Source: Methylotenera oryzisoli (GTDB lineage Bacteria; Pseudomonadota; Gammaproteobacteria; Burkholderiales; Methylophilaceae). Taken from it: a DNA stretch of 64,000 nucleotides. The notes under the pieces are model-generated. The model saw only the letters and a list, made by a program, of their open reading frames with translations, ran no database searches and had not been told where the DNA came from. This document shows, one piece after another, positions 37,193 to 46,844 of the stretch. The first letter of the stretch is position 1. Every line of letters begins with the position of its first letter. Made by a program: the position numbers and the translations under genes. Where the stretch lies: positions 62,001 to 126,000 of the forward strand of contig NZ_PQVH01000013.1 in assembly GCF_004661485.1 (NCBI RefSeq), given 5' to 3'.

Positions 37193-37858
37193 ATGAATGC
37201 AGAAAAACGCTTAGAGATATTTAAACGCTTAAAGTTAGCCATCCCTAATCCAGCCACAGAACTAAATTACAGCACGACTTTTGAATTGCTGATTGCGGTA
37301 ATGCTGTCAGCACAGGCCACGGATAAGAGCGTGAATCTAGCCACAGATAAGCTTTTTCCTATCGCCAACACGCCAGAAAGCATTTTGGCATTGGGACTTG
37401 AAAATTTAGAGCATTACATTAAAACCATCGGCTTGTACCACTCTAAAGCCAAAAATGTATTAGCTACCTGCCAAATATTGATACAAAAACACCAATCGCA
37501 AGTGCCACATTCGCGCAGCGCATTAGAGGCGTTGCCAGGCGTTGGCCGTAAAACTGCCAACGTGGTGTTAAATACAGCATTTGGTGAACCTACCATCGCT
37601 GTGGATACGCATTTATTTAGGCTGGGCAACCGCATCAAGCTCGCTACAGGCAAAACCGTGCTGGATGTAGAAAAAAAATACATTAAAACCATTCCGGCAG
37701 AGTTCATGCAGGATGCGCATCATCTGCTTATTTTACATGGGCGCTATGTCTGCACTGCACGCAAACCTAAGTGTGCAGAATGCTGCATAGAAGACCTATG
37801 CGAATATCAGGCCAAAGAATACTACCTGCCACCTAACGCTGGCGTCACCAAAGAATGA
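37193..37858 (+). CDS. nth: Endonuclease III
   Basis: The 221-residue DNA glycosylase/AP lyase has the helix-hairpin-helix LPGVGRKTANVVLNTAFG with the catalytic lysine, the catalytic aspartate in AVDTH, and the [4Fe-4S] motif C-x6-C-x2-C-x5-C (CTARKPKCAECCIEDLC). It removes oxidised pyrimidines. I use ATG 37193 (MNAEKRLEIFKRLK); the longer frame overlaps rsxE. Its stop overlaps the FIST gene start (ATGA). Confidence 0.97.
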   Translation: MNAEKRLEIFKRLKLAIPNPATELNYSTTFELLIAVMLSAQATDKSVNLATDKLFPIANTPESILALGLENLEHYIKTIGLYHSKAKNVLATCQILIQKHQSQVPHSRSALEALPGVGRKTANVVLNTAFGEPTIAVDTHLFRLGNRIKLATGKTVLDVEKKYIKTIPAEFMQDAHHLLILHGRYVCTARKPKCAECCIEDLCEYQAKEYYLPPNAGVTKE

Positions 37859-38934
37859 AAGTCGCCACCAGCATTGTATTGGGGCGTCAGGCACAGCCTG
37901 CACTTGCTGCGCAGGCCGTGAACAATGCCATGAGCAAAGCTGGAATCACTAGCGCCAACGCTGTGATACTGTTATTGACCTCAGAGTTTGCAAGCAACCC
38001 GCAAGCTGCTATTAAAGCCGCGGCCAAGGCTGCAGCTTGCACGCAAGTCACGGGTTGCTCGGCAACTGGCATCTTTACTGAAGAAGACTGGGTGTTGGAT
38101 ACGCCTGCAGCCGCAGCAATGGTGTTTGGCGGCGATATCAAGCTCGAGTTGGCACGCCACAACCATAACCTGCAGCCACTGTTGACGATTGCAGCACCGA
38201 GTGCAATTAATAGTACATGGCTCGACCACCACACGCGCTATGGCGGTATTTCTGGCGACGTTACCGGACAAGGGCCATTCTCGGTATGGCAAAATGCAAA
38301 AGGGGATGTAACAGGCCATATCGAGATGTTTATATCTGGAGTAAAGATGGCAACTCAGGCCGCGCATGGTTTAAGCTTGCTTAGCCCCCCCAAGCTGATA
38401 CAGACCAGCCAGCAGTTTGATGTGCAGCAGCTAGGCAAACATAAAGCGCTTAGATCCTTACAAAAAGCTTGGGATAGCTACCGCAAGACACCAGAGCCCT
38501 TACCGCTACATTTAATCATGGCGGTATATGGTGATAGTGAAAAGGCGATTCTGCAGGGGAATTATCATCAAACCACGATTATCAGTTGTGACGAAGCTGA
38601 CGGCAGCGTCACACTCGCACACACCTTGCCCGTGGGGCAATATTTAAGCTGGGCACTGCGTGATGCCAACAGCGCCCAAGCGGACATGCTGCTAGCGACA
38701 GACGCACTATCAACAGCGCTAGGCAGCACCCCAGACTTTGGCCTACTATTTTCCTGCCTAGGGAGAGGACCATACTTATACGATGGAGAAGACCTAGACC
38801 TAAAAGTCGTGACCAAGCGCTTCCCAAACATGCCATTATTAGGCTTTTATGGTAACGGTGAAATTGCCTGTATCAATGGGCAGAATCAGCTACTCCCCTA
38901 CTCTACCGTTCTTTCATTATTTTCAGCGTTATAG
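37855..38934 (+). CDS. FIST-domain protein
   Basis: The 359-residue soluble protein shows the FIST N domain (about 20-190: VILLLTSEF, QVTGCSATGIFTEEDW, MVFGGDI) and FIST C domain (about 200-355: LPLHLIMAVYG, LFSCLGRGPYLYDGEDLD, LLGFYGNGEIACING). FIST is a sensory, probably small-ligand-binding fold often linked to signal transduction. Here it stands alone without an output domain, overlaps nth and lies 16 bases before the DUF1841 gene that leads to an ECF sigma factor. That context makes a sensory role in the same unit possible, which is inference. Confidence 0.85.
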   Translation: MKVATSIVLGRQAQPALAAQAVNNAMSKAGITSANAVILLLTSEFASNPQAAIKAAAKAAACTQVTGCSATGIFTEEDWVLDTPAAAAMVFGGDIKLELARHNHNLQPLLTIAAPSAINSTWLDHHTRYGGISGDVTGQGPFSVWQNAKGDVTGHIEMFISGVKMATQAAHGLSLLSPPKLIQTSQQFDVQQLGKHKALRSLQKAWDSYRKTPEPLPLHLIMAVYGDSEKAILQGNYHQTTIISCDEADGSVTLAHTLPVGQYLSWALRDANSAQADMLLATDALSTALGSTPDFGLLFSCLGRGPYLYDGEDLDLKVVTKRFPNMPLLGFYGNGEIACINGQNQLLPYSTVLSLFSAL

Positions 38935-38949
38935 CGCAATAGGTATTTT

Positions 38950-39387
38950 ATGAGTTTATATAACCCGAGCCGCGACCAAGCCAGACAGTTTTTATTTGAC
39001 GCATGGGCAAAGTTTAAACAACACGTCCAGCTCTCAGATTTAGAGAAAATTGCGATCGAGGTGATGCAAATGCACCCCGAATATCACACGATACTAGATG
39101 CGCCAGAGCGCTATATGCAGCAACAGTACTTTCCAGAAATGGGGGAAACCAATCCGTTTCTGCATTTAAGCCTGCATTTATCTGTGATTGAGCAAATATC
39201 CATCAATCAACCCATCGGCATTCATGGTATTTACGAACAGCTCAAACAAAAACATCAAGACCAACACCTTGCACAACACGATATCTTAGAATGCCTCGCC
39301 GAAACCATATGGCAATCACAGCGCAATAACACACCATTAGACTCTGCGCACTACCTGAGCCTATTACAACAAAGAGTGGCGGCTTGA
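38950..39387 (+). CDS. DUF1841 family protein
   Basis: The 145-residue protein has the family features NPSRDQARQFLFDAWAKF, ILDAPERYMQQQYFPE and GETNPFLHLSLHLSVIEQ (His-rich helix). It is soluble and largely helical; the function is unknown. It is conserved in betaproteobacteria. One base separates its stop from the sigma factor start, so the two are co-translated. Confidence 0.85.
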   Translation: MSLYNPSRDQARQFLFDAWAKFKQHVQLSDLEKIAIEVMQMHPEYHTILDAPERYMQQQYFPEMGETNPFLHLSLHLSVIEQISINQPIGIHGIYEQLKQKHQDQHLAQHDILECLAETIWQSQRNNTPLDSAHYLSLLQQRVAA

Positions 39388-39388
39388 T

Positions 39389-39946
39389 ATGCACAGCAAT
39401 GTTCACGACTGGCTGAATGAACATGGGGATTACTTATATCGCTTTGCCCTAGCGCGATTAAAAGATACGCATCAGGCAGAGGACGCCGTACAAGAAACCA
39501 TGCTCGCAGCAATTAAGCACAATAGTTTTGCAGGTGATTCATCAGTACGCACCTGGCTCACCGGCATACTCAAACATAAAGTAGTGGATATGCAGCGCAA
39601 GCTGATCCGTGAACAGCCGATATCAGACATTATTGATTTAGATGCTGGCGAAGAAAGCATGGATGACTTCTTTGACAAAACCGGGCATTGGCTAGACAAG
39701 CCGCAATCTTTTGACATGCCAGACCATGCGCTAGAGCAAAGCCAGTTTTTAAGTGTACTGGATGCTTGCATGCAAAAACTACCAAAGAAACTTAAAGCCA
39801 TTTTTATGTTAAGAGACGTACATGAAATGGAGAATGAAAATATTTGTAAGGAACTCGATATTACGCCGACCAATGCTTGGGTAATGTTGTATAGAGCTAG
39901 GATGGTGTTAAGAAAATGTTTAGAGATGAACTGGGTTAAAGGCTAG
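39389..39946 (+). CDS. ECF-type RNA polymerase sigma factor
   Basis: The 185-residue protein has region 2 (DYLYRFALARLKDTHQAEDAVQ in pieces, then ETMLAA and FAGDSSVRTWLTGILKHKVVDMQRK) and region 4 (LPKKLKAIFMLRDVHEMENENICKELDITPTNAWVMLYRARMVLRKCLE, quoted by its ends). A variable acidic linker lies between them (about 75-115). It should direct RNA polymerase to a small regulon, most likely including the metal-peptide operon just downstream. It is followed directly by its likely anti-sigma factor. Confidence 0.93.
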   Translation: MHSNVHDWLNEHGDYLYRFALARLKDTHQAEDAVQETMLAAIKHNSFAGDSSVRTWLTGILKHKVVDMQRKLIREQPISDIIDLDAGEESMDDFFDKTGHWLDKPQSFDMPDHALEQSQFLSVLDACMQKLPKKLKAIFMLRDVHEMENENICKELDITPTNAWVMLYRARMVLRKCLEMNWVKG

Positions 39947-39949
39947 GTG

Positions 39950-40213
39950 ATGAATATGATGACCTGTAAACAAGCCAGCAAACTCATCTCGCAATCTCTG
40001 GACCGTCCGTTATCTTGGTCTGAACTTATGCAGTTAAAACTGCATCTCATGATTTGCGGTGCATGTAACCGATTCAAAAAACAATTGAATCTACTGCGTG
40101 TAGCACTGCAAAGCATCAGAACCAATATGGAAAACAATAGTGCTATTACGCTCCCATTAGCAGCAAAGGCGAGAATAATTGATCAGATAGAATCTGATCA
40201 GCAATCTCAGTAA
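39950..40213 (+). CDS. Putative zinc-type anti-sigma factor
   Basis: The 87-residue protein has Cys6 and the H-x3-C-x2-C motif HLMICGAC (His32, Cys36, Cys39) of ZAS/zf-HC2 anti-sigma factors. There is no membrane segment, so it would be a soluble sensor, possibly of metal or thiol stress. A GTG at 39947 lies immediately before the ATG and either could be used; AAAGG precedes them. Its position directly after the sigma gene is the classical sigma/anti-sigma arrangement. Confidence 0.82.
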   Translation: MNMMTCKQASKLISQSLDRPLSWSELMQLKLHLMICGACNRFKKQLNLLRVALQSIRTNMENNSAITLPLAAKARIIDQIESDQQSQ

Positions 40214-40263
40214 CTTTCGTTAATTGCAATTAGCGGTAACTCTTTAAATTAAAGGAAACGATA

Positions 40264-40590
40264 ATGAACAAAACACAAAAAACCATTTCTCTTGCTATCG
40301 GTGGCGCATTAGCGCTTTCAGTTGCAGCAACCACAGTCAATGCGGCAGAAAACCCATTTACATTAAAAACGCTTGCTAATGGCTACCAAGTAGCTGATGC
40401 GCACGATGCAAAATCTGCCGATGGCAAATGTGGCACAGGTAAGTGTGGCACCGCTGAAAAAGCCAAAGAAATGAAAATGCAAGATGCAAAATGTGGCTCC
40501 AGCAAGACCAGCAGTGCAGAAAAAGCAAAAGAAGGCTCATGTGGCGGTGAGAAAGCCAAAGAGGGCTCTTGCGGCGGTGAGAAAAAATAA
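40264..40590 (+). CDS. hvfA: HvfA/bufferin-like cysteine-rich precursor peptide
   Basis: The 108-residue protein has a Sec signal peptide (cleavage near VNA-A27/A28), then FTLKTLANGYQVADAHD, and a low-complexity tail with five cysteines (56, 61, 77, 93, 103), each followed by glycine: DGKCG, TGKCG, DAKCG and two EGSCG repeats spaced by EKAK. In the HvfA/bufferin family such EGKCG-like cysteines are converted by a DUF692 enzyme to oxazolone-thioamide or thiooxazole groups that bind copper. Modification here is inferred from the adjacent hvfB- and hvfC-like genes. GGAAACG precedes the ATG. It is likely transcribed from its own sigma-dependent start and with the upstream genes. Confidence 0.88.
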   Translation: MNKTQKTISLAIGGALALSVAATTVNAAENPFTLKTLANGYQVADAHDAKSADGKCGTGKCGTAEKAKEMKMQDAKCGSSKTSSAEKAKEGSCGGEKAKEGSCGGEKK

Positions 40591-40613
40591 GCACCAGCAG
40601 ATTGATATAGTGC

Positions 40614-41525
40614 ATGATGAATCGTAGTCCAATTCATGGCGCAGGTCTGGGGTTGAAGCGTGAGCTGATACCCCAGATTCAGTCACTCGACAACCAAACA
40701 TTAATTTCCAATCTCCAGTTTGTAGAAATAGCACCAGAAAATTGGATAGATGCGGGCAGCAAAGCAAGCAAACAGCTAGATTGGTTTGCAGCACGCTATC
40801 CTATCGTATGTCATGGTCTTTGCTTATCCCTAGGCGGCATCAGCCCGCTAAATATTGATTTCCTGCAACAAGTGAAGCAGTTCTTAAACCAGTATGACAT
40901 TGATATCTACACTGAGCATTTAAGCTATTGCACAGATGGTTACCAAGGTAAGCAGGGCTATTTATACGACCTGTTACCCATCCCATTTACCGAAGAAGCT
41001 GTACATTATGTAGCAAAGCGCATTCGCCAAACCCAAGACATACTAGGCAGGCGCATCGGCATAGAGAACGCCTCGTTTTATGCGGCGGCTCCAATCTCAG
41101 AAATGAGCGAGCTAACCTTTCTTAACGCAGTGCTAAGTGAAGCAGATTGCCTGTTGCACCTGGATATTAATAACATATACGTCAACAGCGTGAATTTCAA
41201 TTTTGATGCACCTTCATTCTTGCGTGGCATACCGCATGAGCGCATTATTTATAGCCATATCGCAGGGCACTATCAACAATCGCCAGATTTACTCATTGAT
41301 ACGCATGGTGAAGATGTCATCGACCCGGTTTGGGCGCTCTTAAAAGACGCTTACGACTTATTTGGCGTGTTCCCTACCTTACTAGAGCGCGATAGCAATA
41401 TTCCAACGCTAGGCACCTTGATACATGAAGTGAACAAAATCGCTGATTTGCAGCGTCAGGCGATACCACGCCCCAGTAAGCTTGATGGAAATCGGCCTAC
41501 ACCTCTGACCATTTCAATCAGTTAA
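40614..41525 (+). CDS. hvfB: DUF692 (MNIO) peptide-modifying enzyme, HvfB-like
   Basis: The 303-residue TIM-barrel protein shows the multinuclear non-haem iron ligands of the family: the histidine in IVCHGLCLSLGG, the glutamate in IGIENASFY, the aspartate in LLHLDINNIYVNS, the histidines in YSHIAGHY, the DTHGEDV motif and the glutamate of LERDSNIP. Such enzymes oxidise cysteines of precursor peptides. The probable substrate is the peptide encoded 24 bases upstream. The next gene, 6 bases away, is the DUF2063 partner. Confidence 0.94.
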   Translation: MMNRSPIHGAGLGLKRELIPQIQSLDNQTLISNLQFVEIAPENWIDAGSKASKQLDWFAARYPIVCHGLCLSLGGISPLNIDFLQQVKQFLNQYDIDIYTEHLSYCTDGYQGKQGYLYDLLPIPFTEEAVHYVAKRIRQTQDILGRRIGIENASFYAAAPISEMSELTFLNAVLSEADCLLHLDINNIYVNSVNFNFDAPSFLRGIPHERIIYSHIAGHYQQSPDLLIDTHGEDVIDPVWALLKDAYDLFGVFPTLLERDSNIPTLGTLIHEVNKIADLQRQAIPRPSKLDGNRPTPLTISIS

Positions 41526-41530
41526 CCATC

Positions 41531-42283
41531 ATGACCAACGAACTGCCCAGCTTTCAGCAATATCAATTAGCCTTTACTGCACGCTTACGCGACACACGCA
41601 ACCAACCGATTCCGGTGGGGGTTGCGCCTGAACGCATGGCAATTTATGACGAAATTGTATTTAACAATCTGTTGGAATCTGTCTCTGCATGTTTTCCAGT
41701 CGCACGTAAGACCATCGGTAAAGCTGACTGGCTAAAGTTGGTACGAGCTTTTTTAAAAGAGCACGCTGCAGATTCGCCACTATTCCGCAAAATTCCAGAA
41801 GAGTTCTTAGCCTTTTTGCAGCACACCAATCTGGCGTTGCCACCTTATTTGCAGGCGCTATGCCACTATGAATGGATAGAGCTTTACCTGAGTGCCTTAC
41901 CCGCACCCAATCATCAAGATGTAGACATACATGGTGATATAGCGCGCCAAGTTTTAATATTTACACAGACTATGCAGCTGCTGGCGTACGACTACGCCGT
42001 GCACAAGATATCCCCTAGACATAAACCTAAGGATAAAGCGCCCACGTCTCTGCTGGTACACCGTGATATAAACGACAAAATTAAATTTATCGAGCTAAAT
42101 CCGATGACATTTAAATTGATTACGCTATTAAAATCTGGAGAGTTGACTGCACAACAAGCACTAAACATGCTTGCGGATGAATTAAAACACCCCCAACCAC
42201 AAATCATCATGCAATTTGGATTAGGAGTTTTACTAGACTTGAAAAACCAAGGAATTATTCTTGGTACAGCACCACAGGTATGA
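41531..42283 (+). CDS. hvfC: DUF2063 protein, HvfC-like RiPP recognition partner
   Basis: The 250-residue protein starts with the DUF2063 N-terminal helical domain (LPSFQQYQLAFTARLRDT, ERMAIYDEIVFNNLLESVSACFPVARKTIG) and has a C-terminal region (about 150-245) resembling a winged-helix peptide-binding part. In this family it binds the precursor and the DUF692 enzyme. No DoxX-type HvfD follows; the next gene is on the other strand. Confidence 0.9.
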   Translation: MTNELPSFQQYQLAFTARLRDTRNQPIPVGVAPERMAIYDEIVFNNLLESVSACFPVARKTIGKADWLKLVRAFLKEHAADSPLFRKIPEEFLAFLQHTNLALPPYLQALCHYEWIELYLSALPAPNHQDVDIHGDIARQVLIFTQTMQLLAYDYAVHKISPRHKPKDKAPTSLLVHRDINDKIKFIELNPMTFKLITLLKSGELTAQQALNMLADELKHPQPQIIMQFGLGVLLDLKNQGIILGTAPQV

Positions 42284-42321
42284 TCATCGACGCCTGCCGA
42301 AGAACATACCATTGCCCTTAT

Positions 42322-42516
42322 TTAATCGAAACTAACGGTCTCGCCCTGGCGCGTTTCTAACACAGAAAGCAAGCTCTGCTGCTCAGATGGGTGCATATCC
42401 CACCACCCCTTAATTTCTGGAATGGTACGATAACATCCATGGCAAAAGCCTGTTGTTTCATCAATGCTACAAACCCCGATACAAGGGGATTGCACTTCTA
42501 CTGTATTGTCTGACAT
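42322..42516 (-). CDS. DUF1289 family small protein
   Basis: The 64-residue protein has the cysteine pattern [22 protein letters not shown] (C-x3-C...C-x2-C) and the GWW motif of the family, probably a small metal-binding module. I start it at ATG 42516 (MSDNTVEVQ); the longer frame overlaps secA. It lies 14 bases after secA on the same strand. Function unknown. Confidence 0.85.
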   Translation of the reverse strand: MSDNTVEVQSPCIGVCSIDETTGFCHGCYRTIPEIKGWWDMHPSEQQSLLSVLETRQGETVSFD

Positions 42517-42530
42517 TGCTAACCCTATTC

Positions 42531-45260
42531 TTAACTTAATACGCCATGGCACTGCTTGTATTTTTTACCCGAACCGCATGGGCATAGGTCATTACGGCCT
42601 ACTTTAACGCCATCACGCACCATCGGCTGCTGCGCAGCAACATTCGTCTCAGCGGCATCTGATGTATCACCTGCCAGCGCTTCTGCATAGTCTGCATGTT
42701 GGTATTGTACGTTTTCAACTTCTACTGGTCTTTCCACCGCCTCAACATCCGCCTCAGTTTTCACCTGTACCAACATAGTCACTTTGGTTACTTCTGTTTT
42801 GATGATATTGAGCAAGCCTTCAAAGAGTTCAAATGCCTCACGTTTATATTCCTGTTTAGGATTTTTCTGTGCATAAGAACGTAAATGAATTCCTTGGCGC
42901 AGATGGTCCAACGCAGCCAAATGTTCACGCCAGTGGTTATCTAGACTTTGCAACATCACTGAACGTTCAAACTGACGCAAGATATCTGGGCTAGCCAAAT
43001 CTTCTTTTGCTTGATACGCCGCATTGGCCGCTGCAAGGATGCGCTCACGCAATGTTTCTTCGTGCAGGTCGGGGTTCTCTTCCAACATTTTCTGCAATGG
43101 AACCTCTAACCCAAGATCAGCCTTCAACTCACGCTCTAACGCTGGCACATCCCACAGTTCTTCCACGCTATCAGGCGGAATATGGGTAGCCACCATGGTC
43201 ACAATCACGTCTTCACGCATGGCTTTAATGGTTTCACCGACATCCGCAGCTTCTAGCAGCTCATTGCGTTGCTCGTAAATTACTTTACGTTGGTCATTCG
43301 ATACATCATCAAACTCTAATAATTGCTTACGAATGTCAAAGTTACGGCCTTCAACCTTACGTTGTGCGTTTTCAATCGCACGCGTGACCCAAGGATGCTC
43401 AATAGCCTCGCCATCCGGCATATTCAGCTTGCCCATAATCGCTGAAACGCGATCAGAAGCAAAGATTCTTAGTAATTGGTCTTCTAAAGATAAATAGAAG
43501 CGGCTAGAGCCCACGTCACCTTGGCGACCTGAACGTCCACGTAGTTGATTATCTACACGACGTGATTCATGGCGTTCGGTACCTACGATATGTAAACCAC
43601 CGGCTGCCAACACAGCATCATGCACCTGCTGCCAAGCAGCTTTAATCTCGGCCACGCGGCTTTCTTTTTGCGCAGCGGTCAATGACTCATCATCATGCAC
43701 TGCAGCGATTTCAGGCTCAGGATTACCACCCAACACAATATCGGTACCGCGGCCTGCCATATTGGTAGCAATGGTAATTACACCCGGACGCCCTGCTTGT
43801 ACAATAATATGTGCTTCACGCTCATGTTGCTTCGCGTTTAATACCTGATGTTCCAGATTAGCCTCAGTCAATAATTTAGAAATCAGCTCGGAGTTCTCAA
43901 TTGAGGTCGTACCCACCAACACTGGCTGTCCGCGGCTTTGGCAATCTTTAATATCTAAAATTACCGCCTCGTATTTCTCACGTGAGGTTCTGTACACTTT
44001 ATCCATTGCATCCTTACGTTGCATCGGGCGATGTGTAGGAATCACAACGGTTTCTAGGCCATAAATCTGGTTAAATTCGTAAGCTTCGGTATCGGCAGTA
44101 CCTGTCATCCCAGACAGCTTGTTGTACATACGGAAGTAATTCTGGAAAGTAATGGATGCCAGCGTTTGGTTTTCTTTTTGAATCTCAACGCCTTCTTTAG
44201 CCTCAACGGCTTGGTGCAGACCATCAGACCAGCGGCGGCCAGCCATCATACGGCCAGTAAACTCATCCACAATCACGATTTCACCATCACGCACAACATA
44301 GTGCTGGTCGCGATGGTAAAGGTTACGTGCACGTAGCGAAGCATATAGATGATGCACTAAAGTAATATTAGATGCCTCATATAAACTTGAGCCTTCAGCT
44401 AATAAACCAGCCTCGGCCAACACCGCCTCAGCATGCTCATGGCCTTGTTCAGACATCACCACATTCTGTGCTTTTTCATCCACCCAGAAGTCGCCTTCGC
44501 CTTCTTCCTCTTTTTGCGGAATCAGTTTGGCAGCCACTTCATTGATTTGCGTATACAGGGCAACGCTATCATCTGCCTGACCTGAAATAATCAGCGGCGT
44601 ACGTGCTTCGTCAATTAAAATCGAATCTACTTCATCGATCAATGCATAGTTCAACCCACGTTGCACGCGCTCTTCACGGCTATACACCATGTTGTCACGC
44701 AGGTAGTCAAAACCAAACTCGTTATTGGTACCGTAAGTAATGTCTGCCGCATAAGCTGCACGTTTAGCTTCATTAGGCATTTGCGATAAGTTAATACCGA
44801 TTGATAATCCTAAAAAGTTATAAAGCTTACCCATCCACTCCGCGTCACGCTTTGCTAGGTAATCATTCACTGTAATGACATGTACGCCTTTACCAGTGAT
44901 CGCATTCAGGTAGGTAGGCAAAGTTGCTACCAAGGTTTTACCTTCACCAGTACGCATTTCAGAAATTTTGCCAGCGTTCAGCACCATCCCGCCGATGAGC
45001 TGTACATCAAAGTGGCGCATCCCTAAAGCACGGCGACCGCCTTCGCGTACCACAGCAAATGCTTCTGGAAGCAATTTTTCCAAAGATTCGCCATTGGCAA
45101 AACGTTGCTTAAACTCCTCTGTTTTCGCGCGTAGGCCATCATCACTCAACGCCTGCATTGCAGGCTCTAATGCATTAATTTGCTCTACTTTCTGTGCATA
45201 TTGCTTAACCAGCCTATCGTTACGGCTACCGAATAATTTTTTGAACAACGTAGATATCAT
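42531..45260 (-). CDS. secA: Protein translocase ATPase SecA
   Basis: The 909-residue motor protein has Walker [18 protein letters not shown] (101-117), Walker [20 protein letters not shown], the preprotein cross-linking domain, the second helicase domain ([40 protein letters not shown] cut short here) and a C-terminal zinc motif [14 protein letters not shown]. It drives export through SecYEG. The length fits E. coli SecA (901). It starts with ATG 45260. Confidence 0.98.
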   Translation of the reverse strand: MISTLFKKLFGSRNDRLVKQYAQKVEQINALEPAMQALSDDGLRAKTEEFKQRFANGESLEKLLPEAFAVVREGGRRALGMRHFDVQLIGGMVLNAGKISEMRTGEGKTLVATLPTYLNAITGKGVHVITVNDYLAKRDAEWMGKLYNFLGLSIGINLSQMPNEAKRAAYAADITYGTNNEFGFDYLRDNMVYSREERVQRGLNYALIDEVDSILIDEARTPLIISGQADDSVALYTQINEVAAKLIPQKEEEGEGDFWVDEKAQNVVMSEQGHEHAEAVLAEAGLLAEGSSLYEASNITLVHHLYASLRARNLYHRDQHYVVRDGEIVIVDEFTGRMMAGRRWSDGLHQAVEAKEGVEIQKENQTLASITFQNYFRMYNKLSGMTGTADTEAYEFNQIYGLETVVIPTHRPMQRKDAMDKVYRTSREKYEAVILDIKDCQSRGQPVLVGTTSIENSELISKLLTEANLEHQVLNAKQHEREAHIIVQAGRPGVITIATNMAGRGTDIVLGGNPEPEIAAVHDDESLTAAQKESRVAEIKAAWQQVHDAVLAAGGLHIVGTERHESRRVDNQLRGRSGRQGDVGSSRFYLSLEDQLLRIFASDRVSAIMGKLNMPDGEAIEHPWVTRAIENAQRKVEGRNFDIRKQLLEFDDVSNDQRKVIYEQRNELLEAADVGETIKAMREDVIVTMVATHIPPDSVEELWDVPALERELKADLGLEVPLQKMLEENPDLHEETLRERILAAANAAYQAKEDLASPDILRQFERSVMLQSLDNHWREHLAALDHLRQGIHLRSYAQKNPKQEYKREAFELFEGLLNIIKTEVTKVTMLVQVKTEADVEAVERPVEVENVQYQHADYAEALAGDTSDAAETNVAAQQPMVRDGVKVGRNDLCPCGSGKKYKQCHGVLS

Positions 45261-45403
45261 GAAATGAAATACTTTCCGCTAGAGGATAAACAACTTTAAA
45301 TTGAGTAAAGATTGAAGTTAAGTGTGAGATTGTAAACTCGAAATGCCTGACAGGTAATAAATCATAAGGTATTAAGTGGGGTTTATTTTTACTATTTCAA
45401 TAG

Positions 45404-46372
45404 TTAGCGCGATGCACTAAGATATTTTCTTGGGTCTAACGGGTTACCATTTAACCTGATTTCATAATGCAAATGCGGTCCGGTTGAGCGCCCGGTACTT
45501 CCCACCTCGGCAATAACTTGTCCTTTTGCCACACGCTGCCCCACAGTCACCAGCAACTTGGAAGCATGAGCATAACGTGTTTCCAAGCCAGAGCCATGGT
45601 CAATCTTGACAATTTTACCATAATCAGGGGTCTGCTCTGCCGTTGAGACAATACCGCCAGCGGCAGCGTAAATCGCAGTACCGGTTGCTGCAGTAAAATC
45701 CAAGCCTTCATGAAAAGCTTTACTGCCATTAAAAGGGTCTAAACGCCAGCCAAAACTAGACGAATTAAATGCGGCATCCACTGGGCTACTGTTTGGTAAA
45801 GTGTTTTTTAACACACTTTGCTGTAGCAGCTTTGCTTCGATATCGCTTAAATATTCGGTTTTAAGCTCGATTTTCGCCATCAAGTCGGCAATCTTAGCTT
45901 GCAGCTCCGCTTCGGACAACGGCGCACTTTGCACTAACGGCCCACCCTGATTAGCGCCGATTGAGGCATTTACTACAGGGTTAGCAAGTGCTGAATCAAG
46001 GCTGGAAGTCGGTGAGTAATTTGGTTTAGGAGTGATGCTGGGTTCAACTTTATTATTGCGTATGTTTTTCTTCTCACCTGCCAGCTTGGCCAGACGCTCG
46101 CTTTGCGCGTCCAAACGCATCATACGTGCCTGCATTTCACCTAACTGCACTGCGTAAGCATCCAGATGTTTTTGTGGATTATTGAAAGAAAAACGTAAAT
46201 GATGTGGAATCAGTGACTTTACGCCCTTCTGTGCAGACGGCTCCTGTGGCACAATGAACATAAGCATGAACATGACTGGCAACATTACTAGTGCAAACAC
46301 GATCATACTGACTTGCAGTATAGACAGCGTTTTGGCTTTTGCCATATTGTTTGAGACTAAAATGATATTCAT
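45404..46372 (-). CDS. M23-family peptidase with N-terminal membrane anchor
   Basis: The 322-residue protein has one N-terminal helix (about 20-42), a coiled-coil-like region (75-105, 155-190) and a C-terminal LytM domain with the zinc ligands FHEGLDF and GPHLHYEIRLNG. It is expected to act on peptidoglycan or regulate amidases in the periplasm. All the visible catalytic ligands are present. It is divergent from the DciA-like gene; this arrangement beside secA is common in betaproteobacteria. Confidence 0.9.
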   Translation of the reverse strand: MNIILVSNNMAKAKTLSILQVSMIVFALVMLPVMFMLMFIVPQEPSAQKGVKSLIPHHLRFSFNNPQKHLDAYAVQLGEMQARMMRLDAQSERLAKLAGEKKNIRNNKVEPSITPKPNYSPTSSLDSALANPVVNASIGANQGGPLVQSAPLSEAELQAKIADLMAKIELKTEYLSDIEAKLLQQSVLKNTLPNSSPVDAAFNSSSFGWRLDPFNGSKAFHEGLDFTAATGTAIYAAAGGIVSTAEQTPDYGKIVKIDHGSGLETRYAHASKLLVTVGQRVAKGQVIAEVGSTGRSTGPHLHYEIRLNGNPLDPRKYLSASR

Positions 46373-46424
46373 ACTACCCCTAATCCCTGCCAGTCACTTA
46401 TAAAAGCACTTAACTACAAGCACT

Positions 46425-46844
46425 ATGCAAAGATTTAATACATTACTTAAGCAGCCTGAGTTAAACGAGCTGAATCAACGCACCCTGGAAGCACAGGCTT
46501 CGCAAAAACTTTGGGCGGAGATTGCGCCTGACGGCATGGCAAATTATAGCCATATCAGCGGCATCAAAAACAAACAATTTACCGTGTATGCAAACAACAA
46601 CGCGGTGGCTGCGAAAATTAAACTTTTAATTCCTAGCTTATTGATTAAGCTAGAAAAGCAAGGGTACGAAGTTACTGCAATTCGCATAAAAGTGCAAGCA
46701 AAATCTAACCCGCTACCCACGCCAAAATCCACAAAATCACTGAGTTCAGAGGCCATTAGTCAGCTGCAAAAACTAGAACTAAGACTATCTGGCACTACCT
46801 TAGGTGACTCACTCACCAAGCTCCTCAAGAACGCAAACAAGTAA
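46425..46844 (+). CDS. DciA-like (DUF721) protein
   Basis: The 139-residue basic protein has the DUF721 core (LWAEIAPDGMANYSHISGIK, FTVYANNNAVAAKIKLLIPSLLIKL). In the DciA family this module helps load the replicative helicase. It has no signal or membrane segment. The assignment rests on core pattern and neighbourhood. Confidence 0.78.
   Translation: MQRFNTLLKQPELNELNQRTLEAQASQKLWAEIAPDGMANYSHISGIKNKQFTVYANNNAVAAKIKLLIPSLLIKLEKQGYEVTAIRIKVQAKSNPLPTPKSTKSLSSEAISQLQKLELRLSGTTLGDSLTKLLKNANK

Noticed and set aside
40376-40794. Several open frames antisense to the hvfA-hvfB junction, rich in Cys/His/Leu
   Set aside because: They are shadows of the repetitive precursor gene and lack ribosome-binding sites; the plus-strand genes are clearly coding.
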